64,000 nucleotides of DNA from JBGVSA01 sp041807905 (GTDB lineage: Bacteria > Pseudomonadota > Gammaproteobacteria > Burkholderiales > Rhodocyclaceae). The notes beneath the pieces were generated by a model. That model worked only from the letters and a program-made list of their open reading frames with translations, had not been told where the DNA came from and did not search any database. The stretch covers positions 111,035 to 175,034 of the forward strand of contig NZ_JBGVSA010000007.1 of assembly GCF_041807905.1 (NCBI RefSeq), written 5' to 3'. Each line of letters begins with the position of its first letter. Positions within the stretch are counted from its first letter, which is position 1. Shown piece by piece: positions 51,547 to 63,495 of this stretch. Made by a program: the position numbers and the translations under genes.

Positions 51547-52953
51547 ATGAAGACCTTATTCGGCAAGGCGTTTGTGCTGATCATGCTCATCGTCGCACTG
51601 AGCATCGGTGTGATGTCGGTCCGCAGCACCATCGGCGAACGCCTGTCATATCGCGAAGAGGCGCTCGACTCGGTCACCGCCAGCCTGCCGCGCGACCAGC
51701 GCATCGCCGGGTTGGTGCTGGTGCAGACTTATACCGAGCGCTACCTCGCCATCGAAGATGTCACCGACGCGGCTGGCAAGCGCTCGCGCCGGCAGGTGAC
51801 GCGCGAACAGACGCACGACTACATCGTGCTGCCCGAATCGCTCGATGTCACTGGCTCGCTCATGCCGGATCAGCGCCGCATCGGCCTGTTCCGCATCATG
51901 GCGTACCAGTTCGACGGGCACCTCAAGGGCAGCCTGCGCGTGCCCGGCGCCACCGACCTGCCACGCACCCGGAGCGATTCGCAGATCGTCGCCATGGCGC
52001 GGCCGCGACTGATGCTCACGCTTTCGGACACGCGTGGTCTGCGCGAAGTGAAGATCGCCGTCGACGGCAAGGATCTTGCCGTCAAACCCGGCGAAGGGCT
52101 GGGCGAGGCCGCCAGCCTGCAGACGACCGTGCCGGATGAGGCACTCAAGAGCGGCACGCTGTCCTTCGACACCACGCTGGTCATCGGCGGCACCGGGCGC
52201 TTCAATCTCGTGCCGCTGGCGCAGCAGAACCGCATGGCGATCAGCTCGCCGTGGGCGCACCCGTCATTCATCGGTGATTTCCTGCCCGTCGAACGCAACA
52301 TCCGCCAGACCGGGTTCGATGCGCTGTGGCAGACCAGTTCGCTGGCTACCAGCGCAGGCCGGGTGTGGCTCAACGCAGTCCAGCGTGCCAGCGAGGAACG
52401 CGGCGTCCGCGATGCCGCGGACACGTTCTCGGTGCAACTCGTCGAACCGGTCGACATCTACTCGCTGGCCGATCGTGCGACCAAGTACGCCTTCATGTTC
52501 ATCATGCTCACACTCGGCATCTTCATGATCTACGAGCTGATGAAGCAGATGCGCGTGCACGCCATCCAGTACCTGCTGGTGGGTGCGGCGCAGTTGATCT
52601 TCTTCCTGCTGCTCCTGGCGCTGTCCGAACACATCGGCTTTGCGACGGCCTACCTCGCCGCGACCGTGGCCTGTGTCGGGCTGATCGGCTACTACATTGC
52701 CGCCGTGCTGAAGAGCGCCTGGCGCGGTACCGGCTTTGCCGCGCTGCTGGCCCTGCTCTACGGCGCGCTGTACGGCATCCTCCAGAGCGAACAGAACGCG
52801 CTGTTGCTGGGATCTACCCTGGTATTCGTGGTGCTGGCCGCCGTCATGATCGCCACCCGTCGCACCGATTGGCACGCACTCACCCACATCGAACTGCCGC
52901 GTCGCCCGGCACGCCGCGCACCGGCCGCGGAACCGGCTTCGACACCCGAGTGA
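51547..52953 (+). CDS. creD: Inner membrane protein CreD
   Basis: A 468-residue membrane protein of the CreD family. One helix at the N-terminus precedes a large periplasmic domain (about residues 30-300), then five helices: YAFMFIMLTLGIFMIYELMKQM, the conserved HAIQYLLVGAAQLIFFLLLLALSEHIGF, and others. GLSLA-like and GFDALWQTSSLAT segments match the family. A strong AGGGGG ribosome-binding sequence precedes ATG 51547. Its expression is CreB-dependent in known species, supported here by the repeats upstream. The molecular function is not known. Confidence 0.94.
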   Translation: MKTLFGKAFVLIMLIVALSIGVMSVRSTIGERLSYREEALDSVTASLPRDQRIAGLVLVQTYTERYLAIEDVTDAAGKRSRRQVTREQTHDYIVLPESLDVTGSLMPDQRRIGLFRIMAYQFDGHLKGSLRVPGATDLPRTRSDSQIVAMARPRLMLTLSDTRGLREVKIAVDGKDLAVKPGEGLGEAASLQTTVPDEALKSGTLSFDTTLVIGGTGRFNLVPLAQQNRMAISSPWAHPSFIGDFLPVERNIRQTGFDALWQTSSLATSAGRVWLNAVQRASEERGVRDAADTFSVQLVEPVDIYSLADRATKYAFMFIMLTLGIFMIYELMKQMRVHAIQYLLVGAAQLIFFLLLLALSEHIGFATAYLAATVACVGLIGYYIAAVLKSAWRGTGFAALLALLYGALYGILQSEQNALLLGSTLVFVVLAAVMIATRRTDWHALTHIELPRRPARRAPAAEPASTPE

Positions 52954-53001
52954 ATATGACTTGCCGGCGGACAGCCGATTCCGGTACAGTCCGCCGGTCA
53001 T

Positions 53002-53183
53002 TCGGGAGAGCGCCGCAGGGCTTCGCCCGCAGCCGCCGAAGGCGTAACCCCCCGGGAACCGCTCAGGCAAAAGGACCGAATCGACACTGAACATAATCTG
53101 GAGAGCGATGCGCGAGGCCGCATCCACCGAAGGGGCAGGCGCCGTCGATACGGTTCCGTAATCTCTCAGGTACAAGGGACAGA
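53002..53183 (+). ncRNA. Tandem glycine riboswitch
   Basis: Two glycine aptamers stand in series. Aptamer 1 runs from CGGGAGAGCG (about 53003) through CGCCGAAGG and CGCTCAGGCAAAAGGACCGA (about 53080). Aptamer 2 runs from CTGGAGAGCG (about 53098) through CACCGAAGGGGCA and CTCTCAGGTACAAGGGACAGA (about 53183). The core elements (GGAGAG, CCGAAGG, CTCAGG, AAGGAC or AAGGGAC) are the glycine riboswitch signature. A terminator follows, so glycine binding should allow transcription into gcvTHP. Confidence 0.95.
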
Positions 53184-53185
53184 TG

Positions 53186-53222
53186 GGGGCCGGGCGCACA
53201 AGGCGCGCCCGGCCCCTTTTTT
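53186..53222 (+). terminator. Intrinsic terminator of the glycine riboswitch
   Basis: GGGGCCGGGCGC / GCGCCCGGCCCC is a perfect twelve-base-pair stem with a seven-base loop, followed by TTTTTT. It begins three bases after the second aptamer. This is the expression platform in front of gcvT. Confidence 0.93.
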
Positions 53223-53247
53223 ATTTGTCGATTCGGAGAACAAGGCC

Positions 53248-54333
53248 TTGGCCAAACAGACCCCGCTCTACCAGACCCACGTTGACGCTGGCGCAAAGAT
53301 CGTCGACTTCGCCGGCTGGGACATGCCCATCCACTACGGCTCGCAGCTCGAAGAGCACCATATCGTGCGCCGCGACGCAGGCATGTTCGACGTCTCGCAC
53401 ATGCTGGCCGTGGATGTCACCGGCGCGGGCGCGCGCGACTACCTGCGCCGCCTGCTGGCCAATAACGTCGACAAGCTCAAGGAACCGGGCAAGGCGCTGT
53501 ATTCGTGCCTGCTCGCCACCGACGGCGGCGTGCTCGATGACCTGATCGTCTACTTCTTCGCCCCCGACTTCTATCGCATCGTGGTCAATGCCGGCACGGC
53601 CGACAAGGATCTGGCCTGGATGCGCAAGCAGGCCTCGGCACTGCCCGGCGGCGGCAACGTCACCATCGCGTCGCGCCGCGACCTGGCCATGATTGCCGTG
53701 CAAGGCCCCAACGCTCGCGCCAAGGTGTGGGCCGCCCTGCCCGGCTCGCAGGCCGCGTCCGAATCGCTCAAGTATTTCCAGGCCGCCCAGTGGAACGACA
53801 TCACTATCTGCCGCACCGGCTATACCGGTGAAGAAGGTTTTGAACTCATGGTGCCCGTGGCCAAAGCCGTGGCAACGTGGCAAGCGCTCGTCGCCGCCGG
53901 CGTGGCACCCGCGGGGCTTGGCGCACGCGACACGCTGCGTCTGGAAGCCGGCATGAATCTCTACGGCCAGGACATGGACGAGAACGTCGGCCCGCTCGAA
54001 TCGGGCCTGGCCTGGACGGTCGACCTGTCCGTGGGCCGCGACTTCATCGGCCGCGCCGCGCTCGAAGAGCACCCAGCACAACGCGCGCTGGTCGGGCTGC
54101 TGCTCGAAGACCGCGGCGTTCTGCGCAGCCACATGAAGGTCTTTACCGCGCAAGGCGAAGGCGAGACCACCAGCGGCAGCTTCGCGCCGAGCATGAACGC
54201 ATCCATTGCGCTGGCCCGCGTGCCGCTGGGTGCGAACGTCGGCGACAACGTCGAAGTCGACGTGCGCGGCAAGCGCCTCAAAGCCCGCGTGGTAAAAACG
54301 CCGTTCGTGCGCAACGGCAAGGTATTGGTTTAA
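53248..54333 (+). CDS. gcvT: Glycine cleavage system aminomethyltransferase (T protein)
   Basis: A 361-residue tetrahydrofolate-dependent enzyme that releases ammonia and forms methylene-THF from the lipoyl-bound aminomethyl group. Motifs include VDFAGWDMPIHYGSQLEEHHIVRRDAGMFDVSHM, TGYTGEEGFELMVP and GLGARDTLRLEAGMNLYGQDMDE. It begins at TTG 53248 with a GGAG sequence ten bases upstream. The riboswitch and terminator directly precede it. Confidence 0.97.
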   Translation: MAKQTPLYQTHVDAGAKIVDFAGWDMPIHYGSQLEEHHIVRRDAGMFDVSHMLAVDVTGAGARDYLRRLLANNVDKLKEPGKALYSCLLATDGGVLDDLIVYFFAPDFYRIVVNAGTADKDLAWMRKQASALPGGGNVTIASRRDLAMIAVQGPNARAKVWAALPGSQAASESLKYFQAAQWNDITICRTGYTGEEGFELMVPVAKAVATWQALVAAGVAPAGLGARDTLRLEAGMNLYGQDMDENVGPLESGLAWTVDLSVGRDFIGRAALEEHPAQRALVGLLLEDRGVLRSHMKVFTAQGEGETTSGSFAPSMNASIALARVPLGANVGDNVEVDVRGKRLKARVVKTPFVRNGKVLV

Positions 54334-54464
54334 GGCGACGCAAGAAGGAACTCCTTCGATCGCCGACGAACCCGGCAGCGGCTTCAACCCGCTCTGCCTC
54401 GATTTCTGCAATGCACGTATGAACCGGCGCGCCGCCAACGGCCGCCAACCCGGAGACGACACTG

Positions 54465-54842
54465 ATGAATACGCCCGAAAATCTGAAGTACACCGAATCC
54501 CACGAATGGGTGCGCGTCGAAGCCGACGGCACGCTGACGGTCGGCATCACCGACCACGCGCAGGAACTGCTCGGCGACATCGTCTTCCTCGAGCTGCCTG
54601 AAGCCGGCCGCACCGTCGCAGCCAAGGAAGAATGCGCCACCGTCGAATCGGTCAAGGCCGCCTCCGACATCTACGCCCCGGTCGCCGGCGAGATCATCGC
54701 CAGCAACGAAGACGCCGTGGGCGCCCCCGAATCGATCAACGCTGACGCCTACGCCGCCTGGCTCTTCAAGATCAAGCCGGCCAATGCCGCCGACGTCGGC
54801 GCACTGATGGACGCCAAGGCGTACGAAGCCGCAGTGGGCTGA
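54465..54842 (+). CDS. gcvH: Glycine cleavage system H protein
   Basis: A 125-residue lipoyl carrier that moves the aminomethyl group between P, T and L proteins. The lipoylated lysine is K64 in CATVESVKAASDIYAPVAGEI. The fold's start (LKYTESHEWVRVEADGTLTVGITDHAQELLGDIVFLELPE) is intact. It lies 131 bases after gcvT. Confidence 0.98.
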   Translation: MNTPENLKYTESHEWVRVEADGTLTVGITDHAQELLGDIVFLELPEAGRTVAAKEECATVESVKAASDIYAPVAGEIIASNEDAVGAPESINADAYAAWLFKIKPANAADVGALMDAKAYEAAVG

Positions 54843-54849
54843 TTCCACC

Positions 54850-55047
54850 GTGCCCGCGAACAGGCCCGAGCCGAAAGAGCCGCTGCAGATCCTCGCCGAA
54901 GGCGCGGTGGTGGCGGCCGGCATGGCACTGACCGTGCTGCTGCTCATGCGCGGCAAGGTACTGGTGGCCCTGCTGATGGCCTTGCTCTTCGCGGGCATTC
55001 TGGTGCGGCTCAAGCGCGCCTGGCAGCGCCGCCGCGCGACACGCTGA
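54850..55047 (+). CDS. Small membrane protein between gcvH and gcvP
   Basis: A 65-residue protein read from GTG 54850, eight bases after the gcvH stop. The N-terminus is polar (PANRPEPKEP), followed by two hydrophobic helices (LAEGAVVAAGMALTVLLLM and VLVALLMALLFAGILV) and a strongly basic tail (LKRAWQRRRATR). I do not recognise a family. The tight spacing to gcvH and the hydrophobic pattern make it likely to be real and co-transcribed under the glycine riboswitch. Its role is unknown. Confidence 0.6.
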   Translation: MPANRPEPKEPLQILAEGAVVAAGMALTVLLLMRGKVLVALLMALLFAGILVRLKRAWQRRRATR

Positions 55048-55165
55048 CCCGGCGCCCCAGGGCGCCGGACTGAAACGCCCGTCACCACCGACAGGCCACC
55101 ACAAGACCGGCAAACGGCAACCGCGTCGACTTTGCGACGTCCCCATTTTTGAAGAACTGACAGCC

Positions 55166-58102
<2,937 letters not shown>

Positions 58103-58130
58103 TCTCGCCGACCTGATCCGACTGCGACCA

Positions 58131-58165
58131 AGCCGGACGATGCGCGCGCATCGTCCGGCTTTTTC
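58131..58165. terminator. Intrinsic terminator after gcvP
   Basis: A perfect 30-base palindrome runs from AGCCGGACGATGC to GCATCGTCCGGCT, followed by TTTT. It ends gcvTHP and overlaps the stop codon of the convergent DMT transporter gene. Confidence 0.92.
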
Positions 58166-59033
58166 ATGCCCGGGGCGCCAGCGCGATGATGGCGATGGCC
58201 GCCACCGCCAGCACGATCGCGAGCTTGTTGAACCACGCCAGTCGTTCGCCGAAACCCGCCACACCCACCAGCGTGCCGAGGACGACCACGCCAATGTTCA
58301 TGCTGGCGAACACCACTGCCGGCTGTCCCGGCAATGCGCGATGGGCTTGCACGTAGAAGATGATGTTGCCGAAGTTGATCAGGCCCAGCAGCAGGCCGGC
58401 CGACAGATTGCGCATGCGTAGCGCCGTCGCGCCGCACGCGACTCGCGACACCTGCCACGCCAGCATCCCGACGAAGGCCAGCGCGAAAGTCACCTGAAGC
58501 GACGCCGCGAACGGCGTACCGGCCGCCGCGATGTGCTTGAGCATCACATCCACCGCCGCGAACCCGACCCACACCGTCAGCAGCGACCACCACCCGGCGC
58601 CGGAAGCGCGCTCTCCGCCGCCGACGCCCGGGCGGGCGAGGATGCCCACCACCGCCACCAGACCCAGCGCCAGCCCTGCCAGTTTCATCGCGGGTGCCGG
58701 CTCGCCGAACCATGTGAATGCGGCGATCAGCGAGAGCAGCAGCGACAGGCGCTGGGCGATGTCTGTCCGGACGATGCCGGCGGTGCGCACGCTCAGGGCC
58801 AGCACGAGAAAGAGACACGGCAGTACGGCCGCCAGCAACAACAACGACGGCCAGGGCGTGTCGGCCAGCCACAGGCTCGACAGGTCCGGGCGCATGAGCA
58901 GCGCGCACAGGAGCGATGCTGCGAGGTAATTCCACGTGACGGCCTGCGCCACGTCGACATCGAAACGACGGGACACCTTCAGAAGTACCGACACGAGCAC
59001 GCTGCACAACGCGCTCAGGGCAATCAAATGCAT
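58164..59033 (-). CDS. DMT superfamily (EamA-like) transporter
   Basis: A 289-residue inner-membrane protein with about ten hydrophobic helices arranged as two repeats, the usual plan of small-metabolite exporters in this superfamily. Segments such as TDIAQRLSLLLSLIAAFTWFGEPAPAMKLAGLALGLVAVVGIL and VVFASMNIGVVVLGTLVGVAGFGERLAWFNKLAIVLAVAAI follow the EamA pattern with its conserved Glu. The substrate is unknown. It is divergent from the yjbE cluster. The 271 bases before yjbE hold a TATTAT -10-like box (59253-59258) but no clear -35. Confidence 0.85.
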   Translation of the reverse strand: MHLIALSALCSVLVSVLLKVSRRFDVDVAQAVTWNYLAASLLCALLMRPDLSSLWLADTPWPSLLLLAAVLPCLFLVLALSVRTAGIVRTDIAQRLSLLLSLIAAFTWFGEPAPAMKLAGLALGLVAVVGILARPGVGGGERASGAGWWSLLTVWVGFAAVDVMLKHIAAAGTPFAASLQVTFALAFVGMLAWQVSRVACGATALRMRNLSAGLLLGLINFGNIIFYVQAHRALPGQPAVVFASMNIGVVVLGTLVGVAGFGERLAWFNKLAIVLAVAAIAIIALAPRA

Positions 59034-59304
59034 CGAAAAGCCTTCAGGAACGAATGACTCGGGCCGTTATTTTGCATGGTGGAATCGGATCGAAAAAACG
59101 GAATGACGATTGAATCGGATGACCGGACCTTGTCGGCCCGTTCTCAGTCGCGCTGGAGCGGCCGCCAAAATGCCGCCGAGACGCCCCGATATCGCCAAAA
59201 TCGCCATTTGTGAGACGACCAACGGTCGATGCAGCAAATTTAGTAACAATGCTATTATCCTTGCGCTGTAGGTGTTTTCCCCTTCCAGTTTCGGAGTCGT
59301 TCCA

Positions 59305-59625
59305 ATGTCCTTGAAGAAAATTCTCGCAGTCGCGCTCGTGAGCGTGCCGATGGTAACCATGCCGCTGCTGGCCCAAGCGCAGGCAGAAGGTACGGGTGCT
59401 GGTGTTGGTGCAGGTGGTACGGGTGCTGCCAGTACGGCAGCCGGTGCTGGCGCAGCAGGCGCCGCCGCTGGCGCTGGCACCGTTGCTGGCTTGACGGCGG
59501 GGACCCTTGCCGCTATCGGTGCCGCCGCTGCGGCAGCCATCGGCGCTGCCGTCGCTATTGCCTCCAGCAGCAACGACAATTCCAGCACCCCGACGAACAC
59601 GAACACCTCGACCGCCACGAGATGA
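59305..59625 (+). CDS. yjbE: YjbE-like secreted Gly/Ala-rich small protein
   Basis: A 106-residue exported protein. The signal peptide is MSLKKILAVALVSVPMVTMPLLAQA from ATG 59305. The mature chain is low-complexity Gly/Ala/Thr, with a hydrophobic Ala run in the middle and a Ser/Asn/Thr tail (NTNTSTATR). E. coli YjbE has the same layout (signal, Gly/Ala/Ser body, Thr tail). It is the first gene of the exopolysaccharide cluster yjbE-F-GH. The stop overlaps the yjbF start by four bases. Confidence 0.75.
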   Translation: MSLKKILAVALVSVPMVTMPLLAQAQAEGTGAGVGAGGTGAASTAAGAGAAGAAAGAGTVAGLTAGTLAAIGAAAAAAIGAAVAIASSSNDNSSTPTNTNTSTATR

Positions 59626-60374
59626 TTCGTCGGCCGCTCCTTGCCGGCCACAAGAAAGGGCGACGCACCGGGTGCGTCGCCCTTTTGCTGTGCGCCGCCG
59701 CCTTGATGCTATCGGGATGCACCTCGGTCTCGTCAGCCTGGATGGACTCCATCCGTGGAATGTGGAACCGGGACAAGGACGAGATCGACCTCTCACGGCT
59801 GAACCCGCAGTTTCGGTACCTGAAGATCGTCATCAACGGTGCCCCGGTGGTACTGGCGCTCGGATCGATCGATTCGACACCGGCTCAGGACGGCCAAGCC
59901 GCCAGCCCAACCGAAAACTGGTACAGCGCCTCGGGCGAGCTGGTGCGCATCCGCGACGGACGCATCGTTGCGACGAGCGGAGTCGAAGTAGCCGACTGGC
60001 GCAGCACCGCGAGCGGCGCATTGCCGAGCTGGCAGAGCGTTGCCGCCGCGCCCGACCGCCTGTGGTTCTACCACCGCACGCGCGATGTGATGCCCGGCTA
60101 TCACTACGGCCTGAAAGACGCGATCACGATCACGCCGATTGCCCGCCCCGAGACAAAGACACCGCTCGTCGGTGTTGCACCCGAACAGCTCGCGTGGTTT
60201 CGCGAAACCGGCGTGACAACCGGCGCTGACGACGCCAACAAGATGCAGGCGGCGATCTACGGTGTCGACCTCGGCCGCACGGGCAACGAAGCCGTCGTCT
60301 ATCTGGAGCAGTGCTTGTCGGCGACCGTGTGTCTGACGCTTCAGCGCTTGCCCGCCGCCAAGAACGCGAGCTGA
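59622..60374 (+). CDS. yjbF: YjbF/GfcB family lipoprotein
   Basis: A 250-residue outer-membrane lipoprotein. The basic N-terminus leads to a lipobox LMLSGC with Cys33. The body matches the YjbF/GfcB family of capsule or exopolysaccharide clusters (ISRLNPQFRYLKI-like LSRLNPQFRYLKIVING, WYSASGELVRIRDGRIVATSGVE, LWFYHRTRDVMPGYHYGLK). The ATG overlaps the yjbE stop. The role is polysaccharide export or assembly; the mechanism is not known. Confidence 0.88.
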   Translation: MIRRPLLAGHKKGRRTGCVALLLCAAALMLSGCTSVSSAWMDSIRGMWNRDKDEIDLSRLNPQFRYLKIVINGAPVVLALGSIDSTPAQDGQAASPTENWYSASGELVRIRDGRIVATSGVEVADWRSTASGALPSWQSVAAAPDRLWFYHRTRDVMPGYHYGLKDAITITPIARPETKTPLVGVAPEQLAWFRETGVTTGADDANKMQAAIYGVDLGRTGNEAVVYLEQCLSATVCLTLQRLPAAKNAS

Positions 60375-60430
60375 TCCGCGCCTCAACCCCAATTCCGAGA
60401 GGCGCCGGTGTGGCGCCGACGTAGCAGCCG

Positions 60431-63427
60431 ATGCACCCCGCAACAAGACCTCCCTGCCCCCAGAAACAACTCGTACAGCGCCTGGCAAGCGCGGCCGGCA
60501 CGCTTTTCTTCGCCGGATATTGCAACATCGCTGCCGCGCAGAACGCTGACACCGCAGCCGTGATACCGGGCGAGCGGCTGAGCGCGTGGCTCATGCGCCA
60601 GCCGCAATACGCCGCGGGCCACGCCTACCTGCCCGGTGTGCTGTGGCAAGTGCCGGAAGAAGTCTCGCGCCAGGCGATCATCAAGGCGCGCCTGCTCGAC
60701 ACGTTGGGCGCCGACCCCGCGCACGCAGCGCTGGCAAAGTGGCTGGAAGCGCGCCCCGTCACCGGGCGTAGCACGGTTGCCATCGGCGAACCGCGCTGGC
60801 TCGAAGGCATGCCGGCGCAGGACCCGGTCTTGCGCAGCGGTCAGCAAGTGCGCCTGCCGTTACGGCCAACGACTGTGACGGTCGTGCTCGACACGGGCGA
60901 CGCCTGCCAGGTGCCGCACGTGCCGGGCGAATCGGCAGGCGAATACCTGCGCGCCTGCATGACACCGGAAGATGCCGCGCATCGTTCAGTCGTGTGGATT
61001 GCGCAGCCGGATGGACGCCAGCAGCGCTTCGGCATCGCCAATTGGAATGCGCAACCCCAGACGCCCCCCGCACCGGGCGCGTGGATCTGGGCACCGCGTG
61101 CTGACAGCGGGCTGGACGAAGCCTTCTCCGCCGACATGGTGCGCTTCCTCGCCACGCAAGGGGCGGCCGACGACGGCGCGGGATTCCAGGTTCCCAACCC
61201 GTTGGTGATCACTCAGCGCGCACCCCAGGTGCTGCGCGCCCTGCCGATCACTTCGAACGACTGGGGCGAAATCGGTCTGTTGCAGACACCCACTGCTCGC
61301 ATGGCACCCGCGGGCGATATCCGCGTACACATCAGCAAGGTGTCACCGTACACCCGCGTGTCGGTCGTATTGCAGCCGCTCGATTGGCTCTCCGGCGCCT
61401 TCCGCTACACCGACGTGAAGGATGTTCCCTACGACCCGACCTTCACCATCAGCGACCAGTCGTACAAGGACAAAAGCATCGACGTCCGCGTGCGCCTGTG
61501 GAAAGAATCGGAGCACCTGCCTGAGATCGCCGTCGGCATCCGCGACCTGGGCGGCACGGGTTTGTTCTCGGGCGAATACGTGGTGGCGAACAAGCGCTTC
61601 GGCAACTTCGACTGGAGCCTCGGACTCGGCTGGGGATATGTCGGTGCACGGCAGAACCTGCCCAATCCGCTGAGCTTCATCAGCAATCGATTCGACACGC
61701 GCACGCGTTCGACCACGACTGGCGAGACCAACACCTCGAACTACTTCCGTGGCCGCACGAGCCTGTTTGGCGGGGTCCAATGGCACACGCCGTTCGACCC
61801 GCTGGTACTCAAGCTCGAATACGATGGCAACGACTACCAATCGGAACCTTTCGGCGCGCAGCGCCAGCGCATTCCGTTCAATTTCGGCGCCACCTACCAA
61901 CTGTCGAACGCCGTCGACCTGACTGCGGGTTTCGAACGTGGCACGACGGCCATGCTGGGTATCACCCTGCACACCGACCTGTCGCGCTCGACCAGCCCCA
62001 AGGTATTCGACCCGCCCTACCCCGCGATGCCGGCGCAAGCGCGTCAGACGATGCCCGACTGGCGAGCCGCTGCGGACGAAATCAGCCGCCAAACGGGTTG
62101 GTATGTCGAAGGCATCGACATCCAGGGCGACACGCTGCGCCTGAAGGTGGACGACGCCAGTTCGGCCTACCGACAAGAGCGCATCGACCGCGCAGTGTCC
62201 ACGTTGAATCTGTATGCGCCGGCTGGCGTGGGGACTTTCTCGGTCGATTTCGTGCGGCATGGCATGGCGCTCGACAGCCAGATCGTCAACCGTGCCGACT
62301 GGGTGGCGCGCAAGACCACCGCAGAAGCGCCCGCCATTCGCGGCAATCGCGGACTTGCCTACGGCACGGCCGTAGACCGTCTGCGTTCGGACGACACCGT
62401 TCCGTCCGCGGCCGTGCCGACTGCTGACGCCTCGCCCGGCGCGCAGGCCCCTGCAACTGTGCCAAGCCCGGCGCCGGCCGACGCACCGATCATCGCCCCG
62501 TCATCGCTCGACACGCGTTGGACGAGCGAGCGCGACCGCCTGCGCGGCGGCCTGCAACCGAGCTTCTACCAATCGTTCGGCGGGCCGGACGCGTTCATGC
62601 TCTACCAGATCGGCGTGCGCGGCTGGGCGGAATACCGCATCACGCCCCAAACGCTGCTAGGCGGCGAAGCCAACCTGCGCATTCTGGATAACTACGACAA
62701 GTTCAAGTTCGAGGGTTACTCTGATTTGCCGCGCGTACGCACCCACGTGCGCGAATACGTCACCAATTCGCGCCTGACGCTGACCAACCTGCAGCTCACA
62801 CACGTGGAACAGCCCACGCGCAATAACTTTGTCAGCGTGTACGGCGGCCTGCTCGAATCGATGTTCGCCGGCGTCGGCGCGGAATGGCTGTATCGCCCTG
62901 TCGCCAGCCGCTGGGCGGTGGGCGTGGATGTCAACCGCGTGCGGCAGCGCGACTACGACCAGCACTTCCGCATGCTGGACTACACCGTTAACACGGGTCA
63001 CGTCACGCTGTACTGGGACACCGGCTGGAACGGCATCTTCGCGCGCGTGGCAGCGGGCCAGTATCTCGCGGGCGATCGCGGCGTCACCGTCGACATCAGC
63101 CGCCGCTTCGACAATGGCGTCGTCATGGGTGCCTGGGCGACCAAGACCAACGTGTCGGCAGAGCAGTTCGGCGAAGGCAGTTTCGACAAGGGCATCTATC
63201 TGACGATTCCGTTCGATGCGATGTTGCCGCGGTCGAGCACGGTGTCGGGTACCTTCGTGTGGCAACCGCTGTTGCGCGACGGCGGTGCGATGTTGGGCCG
63301 TTCGCAACGGCTGTATTCGGTCACCAGCACGCGCGACCGTGAGGCCTTTCAATTTGCGCCGCCCCAGGACAAGCGCGACAAATCGCCCGACACGGGTGAA
63401 GACATCTTCGCGCCCACGCAGCCCTGA
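60431..63427 (+). CDS. yjbH: YjbG-YjbH fusion: GfcC-like domain plus YjbH outer-membrane domain
   Basis: A 998-residue exported protein joining two proteins that are separate in E. coli. Residues about 40-245 resemble YjbG/GfcC (GERLSAWLMRQPQY, LRPTTVTVVL, RSVVWIAQPDGRQQ, NWNAQPQ, APGAWIWAP). From about 274 the YjbH part begins: EIGLLQTPTARMAPAGD, DWLSGAFRYTDVKDVPY, QSYKDKSIDVRVRLWKES, DLGGTGLFSGEYVVANKRFG, WSLGLGWGYVGARQN, with a long C-terminal beta-barrel-like region ending GFIDKGIYLTIPFD-like. The N-terminus has a signal-like stretch (ASAAGTLFFAGYCNIAAAQ). A 56-base gap separates it from yjbF, and a terminator follows. Confidence 0.9.
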   Translation: MHPATRPPCPQKQLVQRLASAAGTLFFAGYCNIAAAQNADTAAVIPGERLSAWLMRQPQYAAGHAYLPGVLWQVPEEVSRQAIIKARLLDTLGADPAHAALAKWLEARPVTGRSTVAIGEPRWLEGMPAQDPVLRSGQQVRLPLRPTTVTVVLDTGDACQVPHVPGESAGEYLRACMTPEDAAHRSVVWIAQPDGRQQRFGIANWNAQPQTPPAPGAWIWAPRADSGLDEAFSADMVRFLATQGAADDGAGFQVPNPLVITQRAPQVLRALPITSNDWGEIGLLQTPTARMAPAGDIRVHISKVSPYTRVSVVLQPLDWLSGAFRYTDVKDVPYDPTFTISDQSYKDKSIDVRVRLWKESEHLPEIAVGIRDLGGTGLFSGEYVVANKRFGNFDWSLGLGWGYVGARQNLPNPLSFISNRFDTRTRSTTTGETNTSNYFRGRTSLFGGVQWHTPFDPLVLKLEYDGNDYQSEPFGAQRQRIPFNFGATYQLSNAVDLTAGFERGTTAMLGITLHTDLSRSTSPKVFDPPYPAMPAQARQTMPDWRAAADEISRQTGWYVEGIDIQGDTLRLKVDDASSAYRQERIDRAVSTLNLYAPAGVGTFSVDFVRHGMALDSQIVNRADWVARKTTAEAPAIRGNRGLAYGTAVDRLRSDDTVPSAAVPTADASPGAQAPATVPSPAPADAPIIAPSSLDTRWTSERDRLRGGLQPSFYQSFGGPDAFMLYQIGVRGWAEYRITPQTLLGGEANLRILDNYDKFKFEGYSDLPRVRTHVREYVTNSRLTLTNLQLTHVEQPTRNNFVSVYGGLLESMFAGVGAEWLYRPVASRWAVGVDVNRVRQRDYDQHFRMLDYTVNTGHVTLYWDTGWNGIFARVAAGQYLAGDRGVTVDISRRFDNGVVMGAWATKTNVSAEQFGEGSFDKGIYLTIPFDAMLPRSSTVSGTFVWQPLLRDGGAMLGRSQRLYSVTSTRDREAFQFAPPQDKRDKSPDTGEDIFAPTQP

Positions 63428-63446
63428 TCCTGCGGTGCAGAAAATA

Positions 63447-63475
63447 AAACGGCTGGCACATGTGCCAGCCGTTTT
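63447..63475. terminator. Bidirectional terminator between yjbGH and the TRAP permease gene
   Basis: A perfect palindrome with stem ACGGCTGGCACA / TGTGCCAGCCGT, flanked by AAAA on the left and TTTTT on the right. It serves both convergent transcripts. Confidence 0.92.
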
Positions 63476-63495
63476 TCGTGGTGGACACGCTGTGG

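Noticed and set aside
60431..63427. Possibility that the YjbG-YjbH fusion is a missed stop or frameshift artefact
   Set aside because: The single frame runs through the linker (about 245-274) with normal codon use and no internal ribosome-binding site; a fusion is the simpler reading, though resequencing would settle it.
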